Assembly: GCA_021129835.1 (NCBI GenBank)
Contig: JAJOKM010000064.1
Span: 1-12,993 of the forward strand
DNA from: Thermodesulfovibrionales bacterium
GTDB taxonomy: Bacteria; Nitrospirota; Thermodesulfovibrionia; Thermodesulfovibrionales; Dissulfurispiraceae
Length of the DNA: 12,993 nt
Reading direction: 5' to 3'
Within the stretch, counting starts at the first letter, position 1. The number at the start of each line of letters is the position of its first letter. Positions 1-5,795 of the stretch are shown here, piece by piece. The notes under the pieces were generated by a model that had not been told where the DNA came from, searched no databases, and was given only the letters and a program-made list of their open reading frames with translations. The position numbers and the translations under genes were made by a program.

Positions 1-52
1 GTATAGCCTTTTGTATAAAATATGCTCTAACCCCTTTCTGTAATATAGCAAG

Positions 53-137
53 CTCCCCCGTCAAGGGGGAGGGAATTAAGGAATATTATCAATAAACATT
101 CCCCCTCCCCTGGTGGGAGGGGGTAGGGGGAGGGGGC
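53..137. repeat. C/G-rich hairpin repeat with G-quadruplex motif
   Basis: Two perfect hairpins are visible: CTCCCCC (53-59) pairs with GGGGGAG (65-71) over a 5-nt loop, and CCCCCTCCC (101-109) pairs with GGGAGGGGG (115-123) over a 5-nt loop. A further G-rich block follows to 136. The base composition differs sharply from the AT-rich flanks, as expected for a dispersed intergenic repeat rather than a gene. Similar CCCCTCCC/GGGAGGGG blocks are common between genes in many environmental bacterial genomes, but I cannot confirm other copies from this window. It lies about 90 bp upstream of rsmA and could end upstream transcription or structure the rsmA leader. I see no clear promoter for rsmA in 138-225. 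Confidence 0.6.
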
Positions 138-225
138 ACTGAACTATTACGAATAATAAAGGTTAAATTAAAAAATAATCAAATAGCTTGGATAGCAAAT
201 CGTACCACACTTAAGATAAAACTCC

Positions 226-1002
226 ATGACCAAAAAACGCCTTGGGCAAAACTTTCTATTCGACCCCTCAATCTTGCGCAGGATTATCGAGGTCTCTAAG
301 ATCACTCTTGATGATATGGTTGTTGAAATAGGACCAGGCACTGGAAGATTGACAAAATTGCTTGCAGGACTTGCCAGAAAGGTCATCGCAATTGAACTCG
401 ATTTTGGACTTTACGAAAAATTAAAAGAAGAACTGAAAGGGTTCAATAACATAGAACTCGTTCACTGCGATGCCCTCAAATACAATTATAAGGAATTACA
501 GCCATTCAAAGTGGTCTCTAACATCCCCTACTATATAACGACGCCTATAATATTCAAGCTAATAGAGACGCGGACAAATCTCAGATCCATGACACTGACC
601 ATGCAAAAAGAGGTGGCTCAAAGGATCGTTGCAAAACCAGACACGAAGGACTACGGTGTGCTATCTATAGCCGTCCAGTATTATGGCCGTCCAAAGTTTG
701 AGTTTATTGTTCCAAAAGGTGCATTCAGACCCGTCCCGAGGGTTGATTCTGCCGTAATCCATATGGATATGTGTGAAGAGCCAGCGGTAAAGGTCGTAGA
801 TGAAAAATTGTTTTTCAGGGTCGTAAAGACTGCCTTTTCACAGCGCAGGAAGACCCTCGCTAATGTCCTGAAACCAGTTCTGAAGAATACAGAAAAGGTA
901 TTAATTTCATCTGGAATTAAACCCATAAGAAGGGCAGAAACCCTTACCATTGAAGAATTTGCAAGGCTCTCGGATTTGATAAGAGATGCGGGAGGGGACT
1001 GA
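226..1002 (+). CDS. rsmA: 16S rRNA dimethyladenosine transferase RsmA (KsgA)
   Basis: S-adenosylmethionine-dependent enzyme that dimethylates two adjacent adenines in the terminal helix of 16S rRNA (A1518/A1519 in E. coli numbering), a late checkpoint of 30S assembly in the cytoplasm. At 258 residues it has the normal family length. The N-terminus carries the family signature LGQNFL (6-11). The SAM-binding loop is EIGPGTG (34-40), with the acidic motif AIELD at 55-59 and CDAL at 81-84. NIPYYI (99-104) is the catalytic N-(L/I)-P-Y motif of N6-adenine methyltransferases. FRPVPRVDSAV (167-177) and AFSQRRKTL (203-211) are typical of the C-terminal half. The ATG start is set by this conserved N-terminus; the ribosome binding site is weak. 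The gene is followed by a hairpin and then the NYN nuclease gene. All key residues are present. Confidence 0.97.
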   Translation: MTKKRLGQNFLFDPSILRRIIEVSKITLDDMVVEIGPGTGRLTKLLAGLARKVIAIELDFGLYEKLKEELKGFNNIELVHCDALKYNYKELQPFKVVSNIPYYITTPIIFKLIETRTNLRSMTLTMQKEVAQRIVAKPDTKDYGVLSIAVQYYGRPKFEFIVPKGAFRPVPRVDSAVIHMDMCEEPAVKVVDEKLFFRVVKTAFSQRRKTLANVLKPVLKNTEKVLISSGIKPIRRAETLTIEEFARLSDLIRDAGGD

Positions 1003-1023
1003 GGTGAGGATGGGTTCTTTCAG

Positions 1024-1040
1024 CCCGTTCGGGGAACGGG
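1024..1040 (+). other. Intergenic hairpin after rsmA
   Basis: CCCGTTC (1024-1030) and GAACGGG (1034-1040) form a perfect 7-bp stem with a 3-nt GGG loop, 21 nt after the rsmA stop. No T-run follows directly (the next bases are ACCTACAT), so it is not a standard intrinsic terminator. It may stabilise the mRNA 3' end or be a remnant of a dispersed repeat. Confidence 0.5.
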
Positions 1041-1107
1041 ACCTACATATTAATGATCCTTTTAATGATTTTTCTTCGGTTTCTTCCCTTTTTTCGGCTA
1101 AATAGGC

Positions 1108-1113
1108 TATAAT
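1108..1113 (+). promoter_or_regulatory. Perfect -10 box (TATAAT) before the NYN nuclease gene
   Basis: TATAAT matches the sigma-70 -10 consensus exactly. About 17 bp upstream there is only T/C-rich sequence and no good -35 box, so the promoter assignment is tentative. If used, transcription would begin near 1120. That is downstream of the in-frame TTG at 1114, so translation could not start there, and the mRNA would have a leader of about 80 nt before the 1201 start. Confidence 0.35.
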
Positions 1114-1188
1114 TTGAAGAGACTCGTAAGGCTTTATGTGGGTTTTAAAAAATTTAAAGCAAGCAAGAACCGCCCCCGCTTGTCTTTT

Positions 1189-1193
1189 GGAGG
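1189..1193 (+). promoter_or_regulatory. Shine-Dalgarno GGAGG that decides the NYN start
   Basis: GGAGG lies 7 nt before an ATT codon at 1201 and is the only strong ribosome binding site near the conserved N-terminus of the NYN gene. The in-frame TTG codons at 1114 and 1180 lie upstream of it and have no such site of their own. It therefore supports initiation at one of the ATT codons at 1195, 1198 or 1201, with 1201 best spaced. Confidence 0.55.
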
Positions 1194-1200
1194 TATTATT

Positions 1201-1713
1201 ATTAACATTATAATCGATGGATATAACGTCATCGGAGTCTTCCATAGGGATATAAAGAAGGCAAGAGAAGACTTTATCGATATGCTTGTACAATACAGAA
1301 GTCTAAAAACACACAACATAACGGTCGTCTTTGATGGGCATAAAAATGGTGACGGAGTTGAGCATGTGACTGTTCGCGGTGGTGTAAAGATTATCTATTC
1401 AAGACTCAGAGAGCGTGCAGATGATGTTATCAAAGGGATTATATCGAATGAACGAAGGAAATGGATCGTGATAAGCTCAGATAGAGAGATTATTAACCAT
1501 GCGTGGTCCATGGATTCTATACCCATAAATTCAGACAGATTTCTTAAGGTTATATCGAATTATGTGGATGAAAAATATTATTCTCAAGTCCCCATTTTGA
1601 ATGAAGAAACTAATGAAGAAGATGAGTTCGAAGACCCCCGTCTTCGGAAGGGCAATCCACGCCGACTCTCCAGAAAACAGAAAAGCGTCATAAGGGCATT
1701 GAGCAAGCTATAA
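1201..1713 (+). CDS. YacP/Rae1-type NYN-domain ribonuclease
   Basis: Predicted metal-dependent endoribonuclease of the NYN (PIN-like) family. The B. subtilis member Rae1 (YacP) cleaves mRNA in the ribosomal A site. Numbered from the ATT at 1201 (170 aa), the acidic active-site candidates are D6 in DGYN, D45 in VFDG, D74/D75 in RADD and D94 in SSDRE. The basic C-terminus (GNPRRLSRKQK...) is typical of the family, and the segment before it (about 131-147) is strongly acidic. The frame is open further upstream, with TTG codons at 1114 (199 aa) and 1180. However, family members start directly at the I-I-D-G-Y-N strand, and GGAGG sits 7 nt before 1201. I therefore prefer an ATT start, as known for infC. 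The product and frame are secure; the start is not. It lies between rsmA and yicC, among genes of RNA metabolism. Confidence 0.85.
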   Translation: MNIIIDGYNVIGVFHRDIKKAREDFIDMLVQYRSLKTHNITVVFDGHKNGDGVEHVTVRGGVKIIYSRLRERADDVIKGIISNERRKWIVISSDREIINHAWSMDSIPINSDRFLKVISNYVDEKYYSQVPILNEETNEEDEFEDPRLRKGNPRRLSRKQKSVIRALSKL

Positions 1714-1739
1714 AATTTATAATATTTCCAGGTGAAATC

Positions 1740-2588
1740 TTGATTCAGAGCATGACAGGTTTTGGTGCAGCAGAGGTGGATGGATTCAAGGCAGAGGTGC
1801 GTTCTTTAAATCACAAATATATTGACATCTCGATTAAGATGCAGACTGCCTTCATGAGGCATGAGATACCTATTAGGAATCTGATTAAGGAGAGGTTTAC
1901 GAGAGGTAAATTTGATGTTATCGTATCATTGACAGATAGAAAAAAGCAGAGGATACGCATAGACAAAGAGGCGGCGAAAGAGTTATATAACGCATTTCTG
2001 GATCTGCAAAGGGATTTATCCGTGCCAGGTTCTTTGGATATAGATTTTTTTTCAGGCTATCGTGAGCTTTTATTTACTGAAGATTTTGAATATAATGTAG
2101 ATACCTTATTTCATGCCTTTAGAGATGCCATATCAAAAGTTGAAGAGATGCGAAAACATGAGGGTACAATTCTTGCGAAAGAACTAATAGGACGATTAAA
2201 GACACTAAAGGAGATACATGGCGAAATAGAGGAACTGTCAAGCGGCATGCCGCAGAAACTTAAAGAGGCGATCTCTAAAAGGGCAAATGAAATCGCCTCT
2301 GATCTGGTATTCGATGAGTCAAGGCTCGAACAAGAGATTGCACTGATGGCACAGAAAAGTGATGTGACAGAAGAAATTGAGAGGTTCAGGAGCCACTTAC
2401 AGCAATTCGATTCTTTTTTGTTAAGCGGAGATGCTGTTGGCAGAAGGCTCGATTTTTTACTTCAAGAGATGAACAGAGAGGCAAATACTATCGCTGCAAA
2501 AGCGGGTGGCACCAGGATCATAAAACTGACTATAGAGATGAAAAATGAGATAGAGAGACTAAGGGAACAGGTTCAGAACATTCAATAA
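1740..2588 (+). CDS. yicC: YicC-family endoribonuclease
   Basis: YicC/YloC-family protein, for which endoribonuclease activity has been reported in E. coli (YicC assists degradation of a small RNA). It is 282 residues, close to the usual length. The N-terminus MIQSMTGFG is the family signature, and the start is TTG with AGGTGA just upstream. SLNHKY at 22-27 corresponds to the conserved S-x-N-H motif. The C-terminal DUF1732 half shows DESRLEQEIALMAQKSDVTE from 192 and RLDFLLQEMNREANT at 236-250, both nearly invariant in the family. The protein is rich in charged helices, consistent with the known oligomer-forming fold. It is followed 22 nt later by remA; yicC–remA–gmk–rpoZ is a widely conserved order. 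Confidence 0.95.
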   Translation: MIQSMTGFGAAEVDGFKAEVRSLNHKYIDISIKMQTAFMRHEIPIRNLIKERFTRGKFDVIVSLTDRKKQRIRIDKEAAKELYNAFLDLQRDLSVPGSLDIDFFSGYRELLFTEDFEYNVDTLFHAFRDAISKVEEMRKHEGTILAKELIGRLKTLKEIHGEIEELSSGMPQKLKEAISKRANEIASDLVFDESRLEQEIALMAQKSDVTEEIERFRSHLQQFDSFLLSGDAVGRRLDFLLQEMNREANTIAAKAGGTRIIKLTIEMKNEIERLREQVQNIQ

Positions 2589-2610
2589 TATACGGTAAGG
2601 AGATTTTCGC

Positions 2611-2856
2611 ATGAAGACAGTTCTTGTCAGCATAGGTTTTAGCAATGTCATATCTGCTTCGAGGATAGTAGCTATTGTAAACCCGGGTTCATCCCCCATT
2701 AGGAAGTTAAGGGAAGAGGCAAAGAACAAGGGGAAGCTTATCGATGCAACTGAAGGAAAGAAGACCCGTTCAATAATAGTGACTGACAGCGACCATATTG
2801 TCCTATCTGCTTTGCAGGTGGAGACTATAACCCAGAGGATTTCTGAATCAAAGTAA
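2611..2856 (+). CDS. remA: RemA-like DNA-binding regulator (DUF370)
   Basis: Small 81-residue protein of the DUF370/RemA family. In Bacillus subtilis RemA is a DNA-binding activator of biofilm matrix and osmoprotection genes; outside Firmicutes its role is mostly untested. The conserved segments are clear: SIGFSNVISASR (7-18), NPGSSPIRKL (24-33), LIDATEGKKTR (43-53) and VTDSDHIVLSAL (57-68). R18 matches the conserved DNA-contact Arg of RemA, and K50-K51 replace the Arg pair while keeping the charge. AAGGAG lies 8 nt before the ATG. The stop codon TAA (2854-2856) lies inside the 8-bp target duplication of the downstream mobile element, so the reading frame survived the insertion intact. Family assignment is firm; the target genes are unknown. 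Confidence 0.92.
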   Translation: MKTVLVSIGFSNVISASRIVAIVNPGSSPIRKLREEAKNKGKLIDATEGKKTRSIIVTDSDHIVLSALQVETITQRISESK

Positions 2857-2888
2857 TTTTGGTTCTTCTCCAAATGTAGTAGAGATTA

Positions 2889-3020
2889 GGTAGTGTAGGG
2901 CTTTATGCCCGTAAACATATGAACCCCAAAATCTGTAGAAAATTCGTCTTGAGCGAGCTTTGTACTGCGACCCACAGATGAATTTGATATTTAATTACGC
3001 CCATAAAGGGCTACACTACC
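2889..3020. repeat. Internal inverted repeat of the MITE
   Basis: The arms 2889-2914 and 2995-3020 are reverse complements at 22 of 26 positions. The four mismatches all lie in the G/C blocks of a small hairpin carried by each arm: GGGC-TTTAT-GCCC at 2898-2910 and GCCC-ATAAA-GGGC at 2999-3011. Each arm can therefore fold alone, or the two can pair with each other across 80 nt. Confidence 0.7.
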
Positions 3021-3044
3021 CTGTGGATAACTACACTGCTATAT

Positions 3045-3082
3045 CCCCTAAAAATCTGACGACTTTTAGGGGGCCCCTTTTT
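3045..3082 (+). terminator. Terminator-like hairpin inside the MITE right end
   Basis: CCCCTAAAA (3045-3053) pairs perfectly with TTTTAGGGG (3064-3072) over a 10-nt loop. GCCCC follows and then a run of five T (3078-3082). The T-run is separated from the stem by 5 nt, so intrinsic termination would be imperfect. If active, it would reduce read-through from remA into gmk and rpoZ. Confidence 0.35.
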
Positions 3083-3143
3083 GGAGAAGAACCGTAATTT
3101 TATATGTGTCAAGGGTTTTCATAAAAGCAAGGATAGTTACTTC

Positions 3144-3752
3144 ATGAAACATAGGACAGGCAACTTGTTCGTAATATCTGGGCCATCTGGCGCCGGCAAG
3201 ACCGCCCTGTGCCAAAGACTATTAGAGGTTATTCATGGTCTAAAATTTTCTGTATCCTATACGACCCGTCAACCGAGGCAAGGAGAAATAAATGATATTC
3301 ATTACACATTCGTAGATGAGACTAAATTTCGGGCGATGATATCTGATGGAGAATTTGTTGAGTGGGCTATGGTGCATGGTAGCTTATATGGGACTTCGAA
3401 AAGGCGGATAGAGAGTATGATTAACGCATGTCTCGATGTAATGCTGGACATTGATGCCCAGGGCGCAAAACAGATAAAAGAGGCCTTCCCTGATAGCATG
3501 TTGATCTTTATACTGCCTCCATCCATGGATACGCTCAAGGAAAGACTTGTTGGCAGAAGGAGCAACAATAGAGAGTCAATTGAGGAAAGGACAAACAAGG
3601 CAATCGATGAAATAAGGAGGTATAAAAGTTATGATTATGTTATAATAAATGATGCCTTTGATGATGCCCTGAAAAGGTTATCTGCAATAATTATTGCCGA
3701 AAGGGCTAAGATATCCAGGATAGACCAGGACTGGATAAAAGATAATTTTTAG
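3144..3752 (+). CDS. gmk: Guanylate kinase
   Basis: Cytoplasmic enzyme converting GMP and ATP to GDP and ADP, essential for GTP and dGTP supply and linked to (p)ppGpp control. From the ATG at 3144 it is 202 residues, the normal length. The P-loop GPSGAGKT is at 13-20. SVSYTTRQPRQGE (36-48) is the GMP-binding region with its conserved Arg and Tyr positions. EFVEWA (70-75) and LDIDAQGA (101-108) are family motifs, and the Arg-rich lid RLVGRRSNNRESIEER runs from 134. The frame extends upstream to a TTG at 3081, but that codon lies in the terminal repeat of the mobile element and would add a non-homologous leader. AAGGA stands about 10 nt before 3144. rpoZ follows 11 nt downstream, so the two are probably co-transcribed. 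Confidence 0.95.
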   Translation: MKHRTGNLFVISGPSGAGKTALCQRLLEVIHGLKFSVSYTTRQPRQGEINDIHYTFVDETKFRAMISDGEFVEWAMVHGSLYGTSKRRIESMINACLDVMLDIDAQGAKQIKEAFPDSMLIFILPPSMDTLKERLVGRRSNNRESIEERTNKAIDEIRRYKSYDYVIINDAFDDALKRLSAIIIAERAKISRIDQDWIKDNF

Positions 3753-3763
3753 TAGGAGAACGC

Positions 3764-4168
3764 ATGGACATTATATCTCTTCCTATCGAACATGATAAGA
3801 AAAAAATAGACAGCAGATACAGACTTGTAGTTATCGCTGCTCAGAGGGCAAGAGAACTCTCACTTGGTGTGAAGCAGAAAATTCAGACAGAATCTAAGAA
3901 AATAACTACTACTGCCATTTTAGAAACCATTTCCGGCGAGATAGAGTTTCTAACTGGTAAAGAGGCAATTGTTGCAAAAGAAAAGGCAGAAAGGATTGAT
4001 TACAGAAAGATAATTAGGGAAGGAGAGAAGAAGAGACCAGCAGAGGATCTGTTAGGTCTCGAAAAGGACCTCGAGGTATATCTTCACGAAAAGGAAACTC
4101 CAGAGAAGGATCTGAAGGAATTATTCAACGAAGCCGAAACCGAAAAAGACGAAGACAATAGAGAGTAA
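3764..4168 (+). CDS. rpoZ: RNA polymerase omega subunit
   Basis: Omega assists folding and assembly of the beta' subunit of RNA polymerase and forms part of a ppGpp site in proteobacteria. The protein is 134 residues, longer than the roughly 90 residues of E. coli omega. The core signature SRYRLVVIAAQRARELS is at 17-33. A T-T-T-A-I-L-E-T-I-S-G-E-I segment follows around 48-60 and corresponds to the conserved A-L-x-E-I-x-x-G region. After about residue 75 there is a Lys/Glu-rich tail (including LEKDLEVYLHEKE) predicted to be helical or disordered. AGGAG lies 5 nt before the ATG. It sits between gmk and coaBC, its usual place in many bacteria. The extended acidic tail is the only deviation from the short canonical form. 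Confidence 0.92.
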   Translation: MDIISLPIEHDKKKIDSRYRLVVIAAQRARELSLGVKQKIQTESKKITTTAILETISGEIEFLTGKEAIVAKEKAERIDYRKIIREGEKKRPAEDLLGLEKDLEVYLHEKETPEKDLKELFNEAETEKDEDNRE

Positions 4169-4177
4169 AAGGACAAA

Positions 4178-5371
4178 GTGGTGTTAAATGGCAAGTCTAT
4201 ACTTTTAGGTATTACGGGGAGTATAGCTGCTTATAAGTCTATTGACATCATCAAGGGATTGAGACAGGAAGGAGCCTCTGTTCAGGTTATTATGACAAAG
4301 GCTTCAAGGCATTTCATTTCGCCCTTGTCTATTGAGATTGCATCAGATGGAAATGTCTATTGCGATATGTTTGAATCCCCATTGTCGCATCTGAGCCTTC
4401 CTGCAGACTCTGATTTATTTGTTATTGCACCTGCAACAGCGAATATAATAAGTAAATATGCAAATGGCAGCGCTGATGACCTCCTCAGCGCTGCCATGTT
4501 AGCGTTCAGCAGTCTGTCACGACCGATGATTATTGCTCCTGCCATGAACTGGAAAATGTATGAGAGTCCTGTGTTCCAGAGAAATCTCAAATATCTTATC
4601 TCTATCGGGGTAAAGACTGTAGGGCCTGAAAGAGGGAGTCTCGCCTGCGGGGAAGAAGGGATAGGCAGAATGGCTGATATTGGCAGGATAATTGAGGCAA
4701 TAAAGGGATCTATGCAGGAGCAAGACTTAGCAGGTGACAATATCCTTGTAACAGCAGGGCCAACGCGAGAATACATCGACCCTATAAGGTATATATCCAA
4801 CAGGTCGTCTGGTAAGATGGGTTATGCCATCGCAAAGATTGCAAAGAGGAGAGGTGCGGAAGTTACCCTTATCAGCGGTCCGACATCTGTAGTGCCCCCT
4901 GACGGTGTTAATATTATAAATACTGAGACGACTAACGATATGTATAAGGCTGTAATGGATAATATCTCATGGTCTTCTATATTTGTAATGTCTGCTGCAG
5001 TTGCGGATTTTATGCCTGCTGAGACAAAAAAAGAGAAGATCGAAAAAGGGGATGTATCGTTGCTGAATCTCATAAAGACCACAGATATACTTAAAGAGGT
5101 AGGCAAGCTCAAGGATAGACCGATCGTTGTCGGATTTTCTGCAGAGGTAGGATATAAGATCGAAAGGGCGAGGAGAAAACTCTTTGAGAAAGGGCTCGAC
5201 ATGATTGTGTTTAATGATGTAACGGCTGATGGTTCGGGATTCGATGTAGATACCAACGAAGTCGTGATTATTGACAGAGAGGGCGAGAGAAAACTTCCAA
5301 TGATGTCAAAAGAGGATGTAGCGATGAAAATACTTGACAAAATAAAAGGTATTAAGAAGACCTATGGATGA
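4178..5371 (+). CDS. coaBC: Bifunctional phosphopantothenoylcysteine decarboxylase / phosphopantothenate-cysteine ligase
   Basis: Catalyses two steps of coenzyme A synthesis: CTP-dependent ligation of cysteine to 4'-phosphopantothenate (CoaB), then FMN-dependent decarboxylation (CoaC). It is 397 residues, the normal length. The N-terminal CoaC flavodoxin-like domain (about 1-180) has GSIAAYK at 14-20, the active-site His H71 in LSHLSL, PAMNWKMY at 121-128 with N124, and the substrate-clamp Cys C157 in CGEEGIGRM (157-165). The CoaB domain (about 188-390) has TAGPTREYIDPIRY (192-205), NRSSGKMG (208-215), AAVADFMP (273-280), lysines around 284-290, and GFSAE (319-323). Two GTG codons (4178 and 4181) could start it. 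AAAGGA at 4168-4173 is better spaced for 4181. The 3' end overlaps the next gene by 8 bp, implying coupling. Confidence 0.96.
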   Translation: MVLNGKSILLGITGSIAAYKSIDIIKGLRQEGASVQVIMTKASRHFISPLSIEIASDGNVYCDMFESPLSHLSLPADSDLFVIAPATANIISKYANGSADDLLSAAMLAFSSLSRPMIIAPAMNWKMYESPVFQRNLKYLISIGVKTVGPERGSLACGEEGIGRMADIGRIIEAIKGSMQEQDLAGDNILVTAGPTREYIDPIRYISNRSSGKMGYAIAKIAKRRGAEVTLISGPTSVVPPDGVNIINTETTNDMYKAVMDNISWSSIFVMSAAVADFMPAETKKEKIEKGDVSLLNLIKTTDILKEVGKLKDRPIVVGFSAEVGYKIERARRKLFEKGLDMIVFNDVTADGSGFDVDTNEVVIIDREGERKLPMMSKEDVAMKILDKIKGIKKTYG

Positions 5372-5774
5372 CAATGTATATATAAAGAGGCTCAGGGAGA
5401 GGCTAAGGCAGAAACCTGATTCAAGGCTGTTTTTGTCACTTGCCGAGGAGTTAAGGAAAAGGGGTAAAATGGATGAAGCCAAGGCCATTTTATCAGATGG
5501 GATTAAGCAAAATCCGTTTGCTGCAGCACGGCTTACGCTCAGACGGTGGTATCTCTTAGATGACATACCTTCAGAGGCCGAAAAGGAGTCTTTAGGGGTT
5601 ATCGAAAAATCACTTCAAGATGCTCATGCCTGTGAGATGCTCGCTGAGGGATATGAGGGAGCCGGCAGACTATCTGGCATCGGCAATGGTGACGCAAAAG
5701 AGAGGGCTCTAACTCGGCTGGAGAGATTTTCAGAGGCAGTAAGGGTCCGTTTTGCTCAGTATCCCACCTCCTAA
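5364..5774 (+). CDS. Small helical, TPR-like protein of unknown function
   Basis: 136-residue soluble protein with no signal peptide or membrane segment. Residues about 15-50 (DSRLFLSLAEELRKRGKMDEAKAILSDGIKQNP) look like one tetratricopeptide repeat: paired helices with the L-x-x-x-L-x-x-x-G-x-x-x-x-A spacing and a terminal N-P. A second, degenerate helical pair may cover about 53-100, and the C-terminus is basic and helical. Such repeats usually mediate protein-protein contact. It overlaps coaBC by 8 bp and ends 21 nt before the M24 peptidase start, so it is almost certainly co-transcribed. I do not recognise a named family. Similar short TPR proteins occur near coaBC or M24 peptidase genes in some lineages, but function cannot be inferred. 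Confidence 0.75.
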   Translation: MDDNVYIKRLRERLRQKPDSRLFLSLAEELRKRGKMDEAKAILSDGIKQNPFAAARLTLRRWYLLDDIPSEAEKESLGVIEKSLQDAHACEMLAEGYEGAGRLSGIGNGDAKERALTRLERFSEAVRVRFAQYPTS

Positions 5775-5795
5775 AAAAACCATGCCAAGGTGATA

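Larger units (their letters stand above)
2861..3093. mobile_element. 233-bp MITE-like element with perfect TIRs and 8-bp target duplication
   Basis: Terminal inverted repeats GGTTCTTCTCCAAA (2861-2874) and TTTGGAGAAGAACC (3080-3093) match perfectly over 14 bp. The element is flanked on both sides by the direct repeat GTAATTTT (2853-2860 and 3094-3101), an 8-bp target site duplication. It contains no open frame of note, so it is non-autonomous. Ends beginning GG-T-CTT together with an 8-bp duplication resemble the ISL3 family, but IS1595, IS66 and IS256 elements can also give about 8 bp, so the partner transposase is an inference. Inside are a 26-nt internal inverted repeat (2889-2914 with 2995-3020) and a terminator-like hairpin near the right end. 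Removing the element and one duplication leaves remA and gmk about 46 nt apart, as expected in an operon. Confidence 0.88.

Noticed and set aside
188..217. Promoter TTGGAT / TAAGAT before rsmA
   Set aside because: The spacer is 18 bp with a 4/6 -10 match, and the start site would fall at about the ATG, leaving no leader.
1114..1200. TTG at 1114 or 1180 as the NYN gene start
   Set aside because: Both lie upstream of the only strong Shine-Dalgarno site, the encoded residues are not part of the family's conserved start, and 1114 touches the candidate -10 box. Not fully excluded.
3022..3030. TGTGGATAA, a perfect DnaA box on the minus strand, as part of an origin
   Set aside because: It is a single copy inside the MITE, with no cluster of boxes, no AT-rich unwinding region and no dnaA or dnaN nearby.
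3081..3143. TTG at 3081 as the gmk start
   Set aside because: It lies in the terminal inverted repeat of the mobile element and adds a leader without guanylate kinase similarity; the ATG at 3144 gives the normal N-terminus.
4822..5340. 172-residue open frame on the minus strand inside coaBC
   Set aside because: It is Ser/Ile/Thr-rich antisense of a well-conserved CoaB domain, with no motif or start signal.
5765..5772. CACCTCCT resembling the 16S rRNA 3' tail
   Set aside because: An isolated 8-mer at the end of a coding sequence; chance match.
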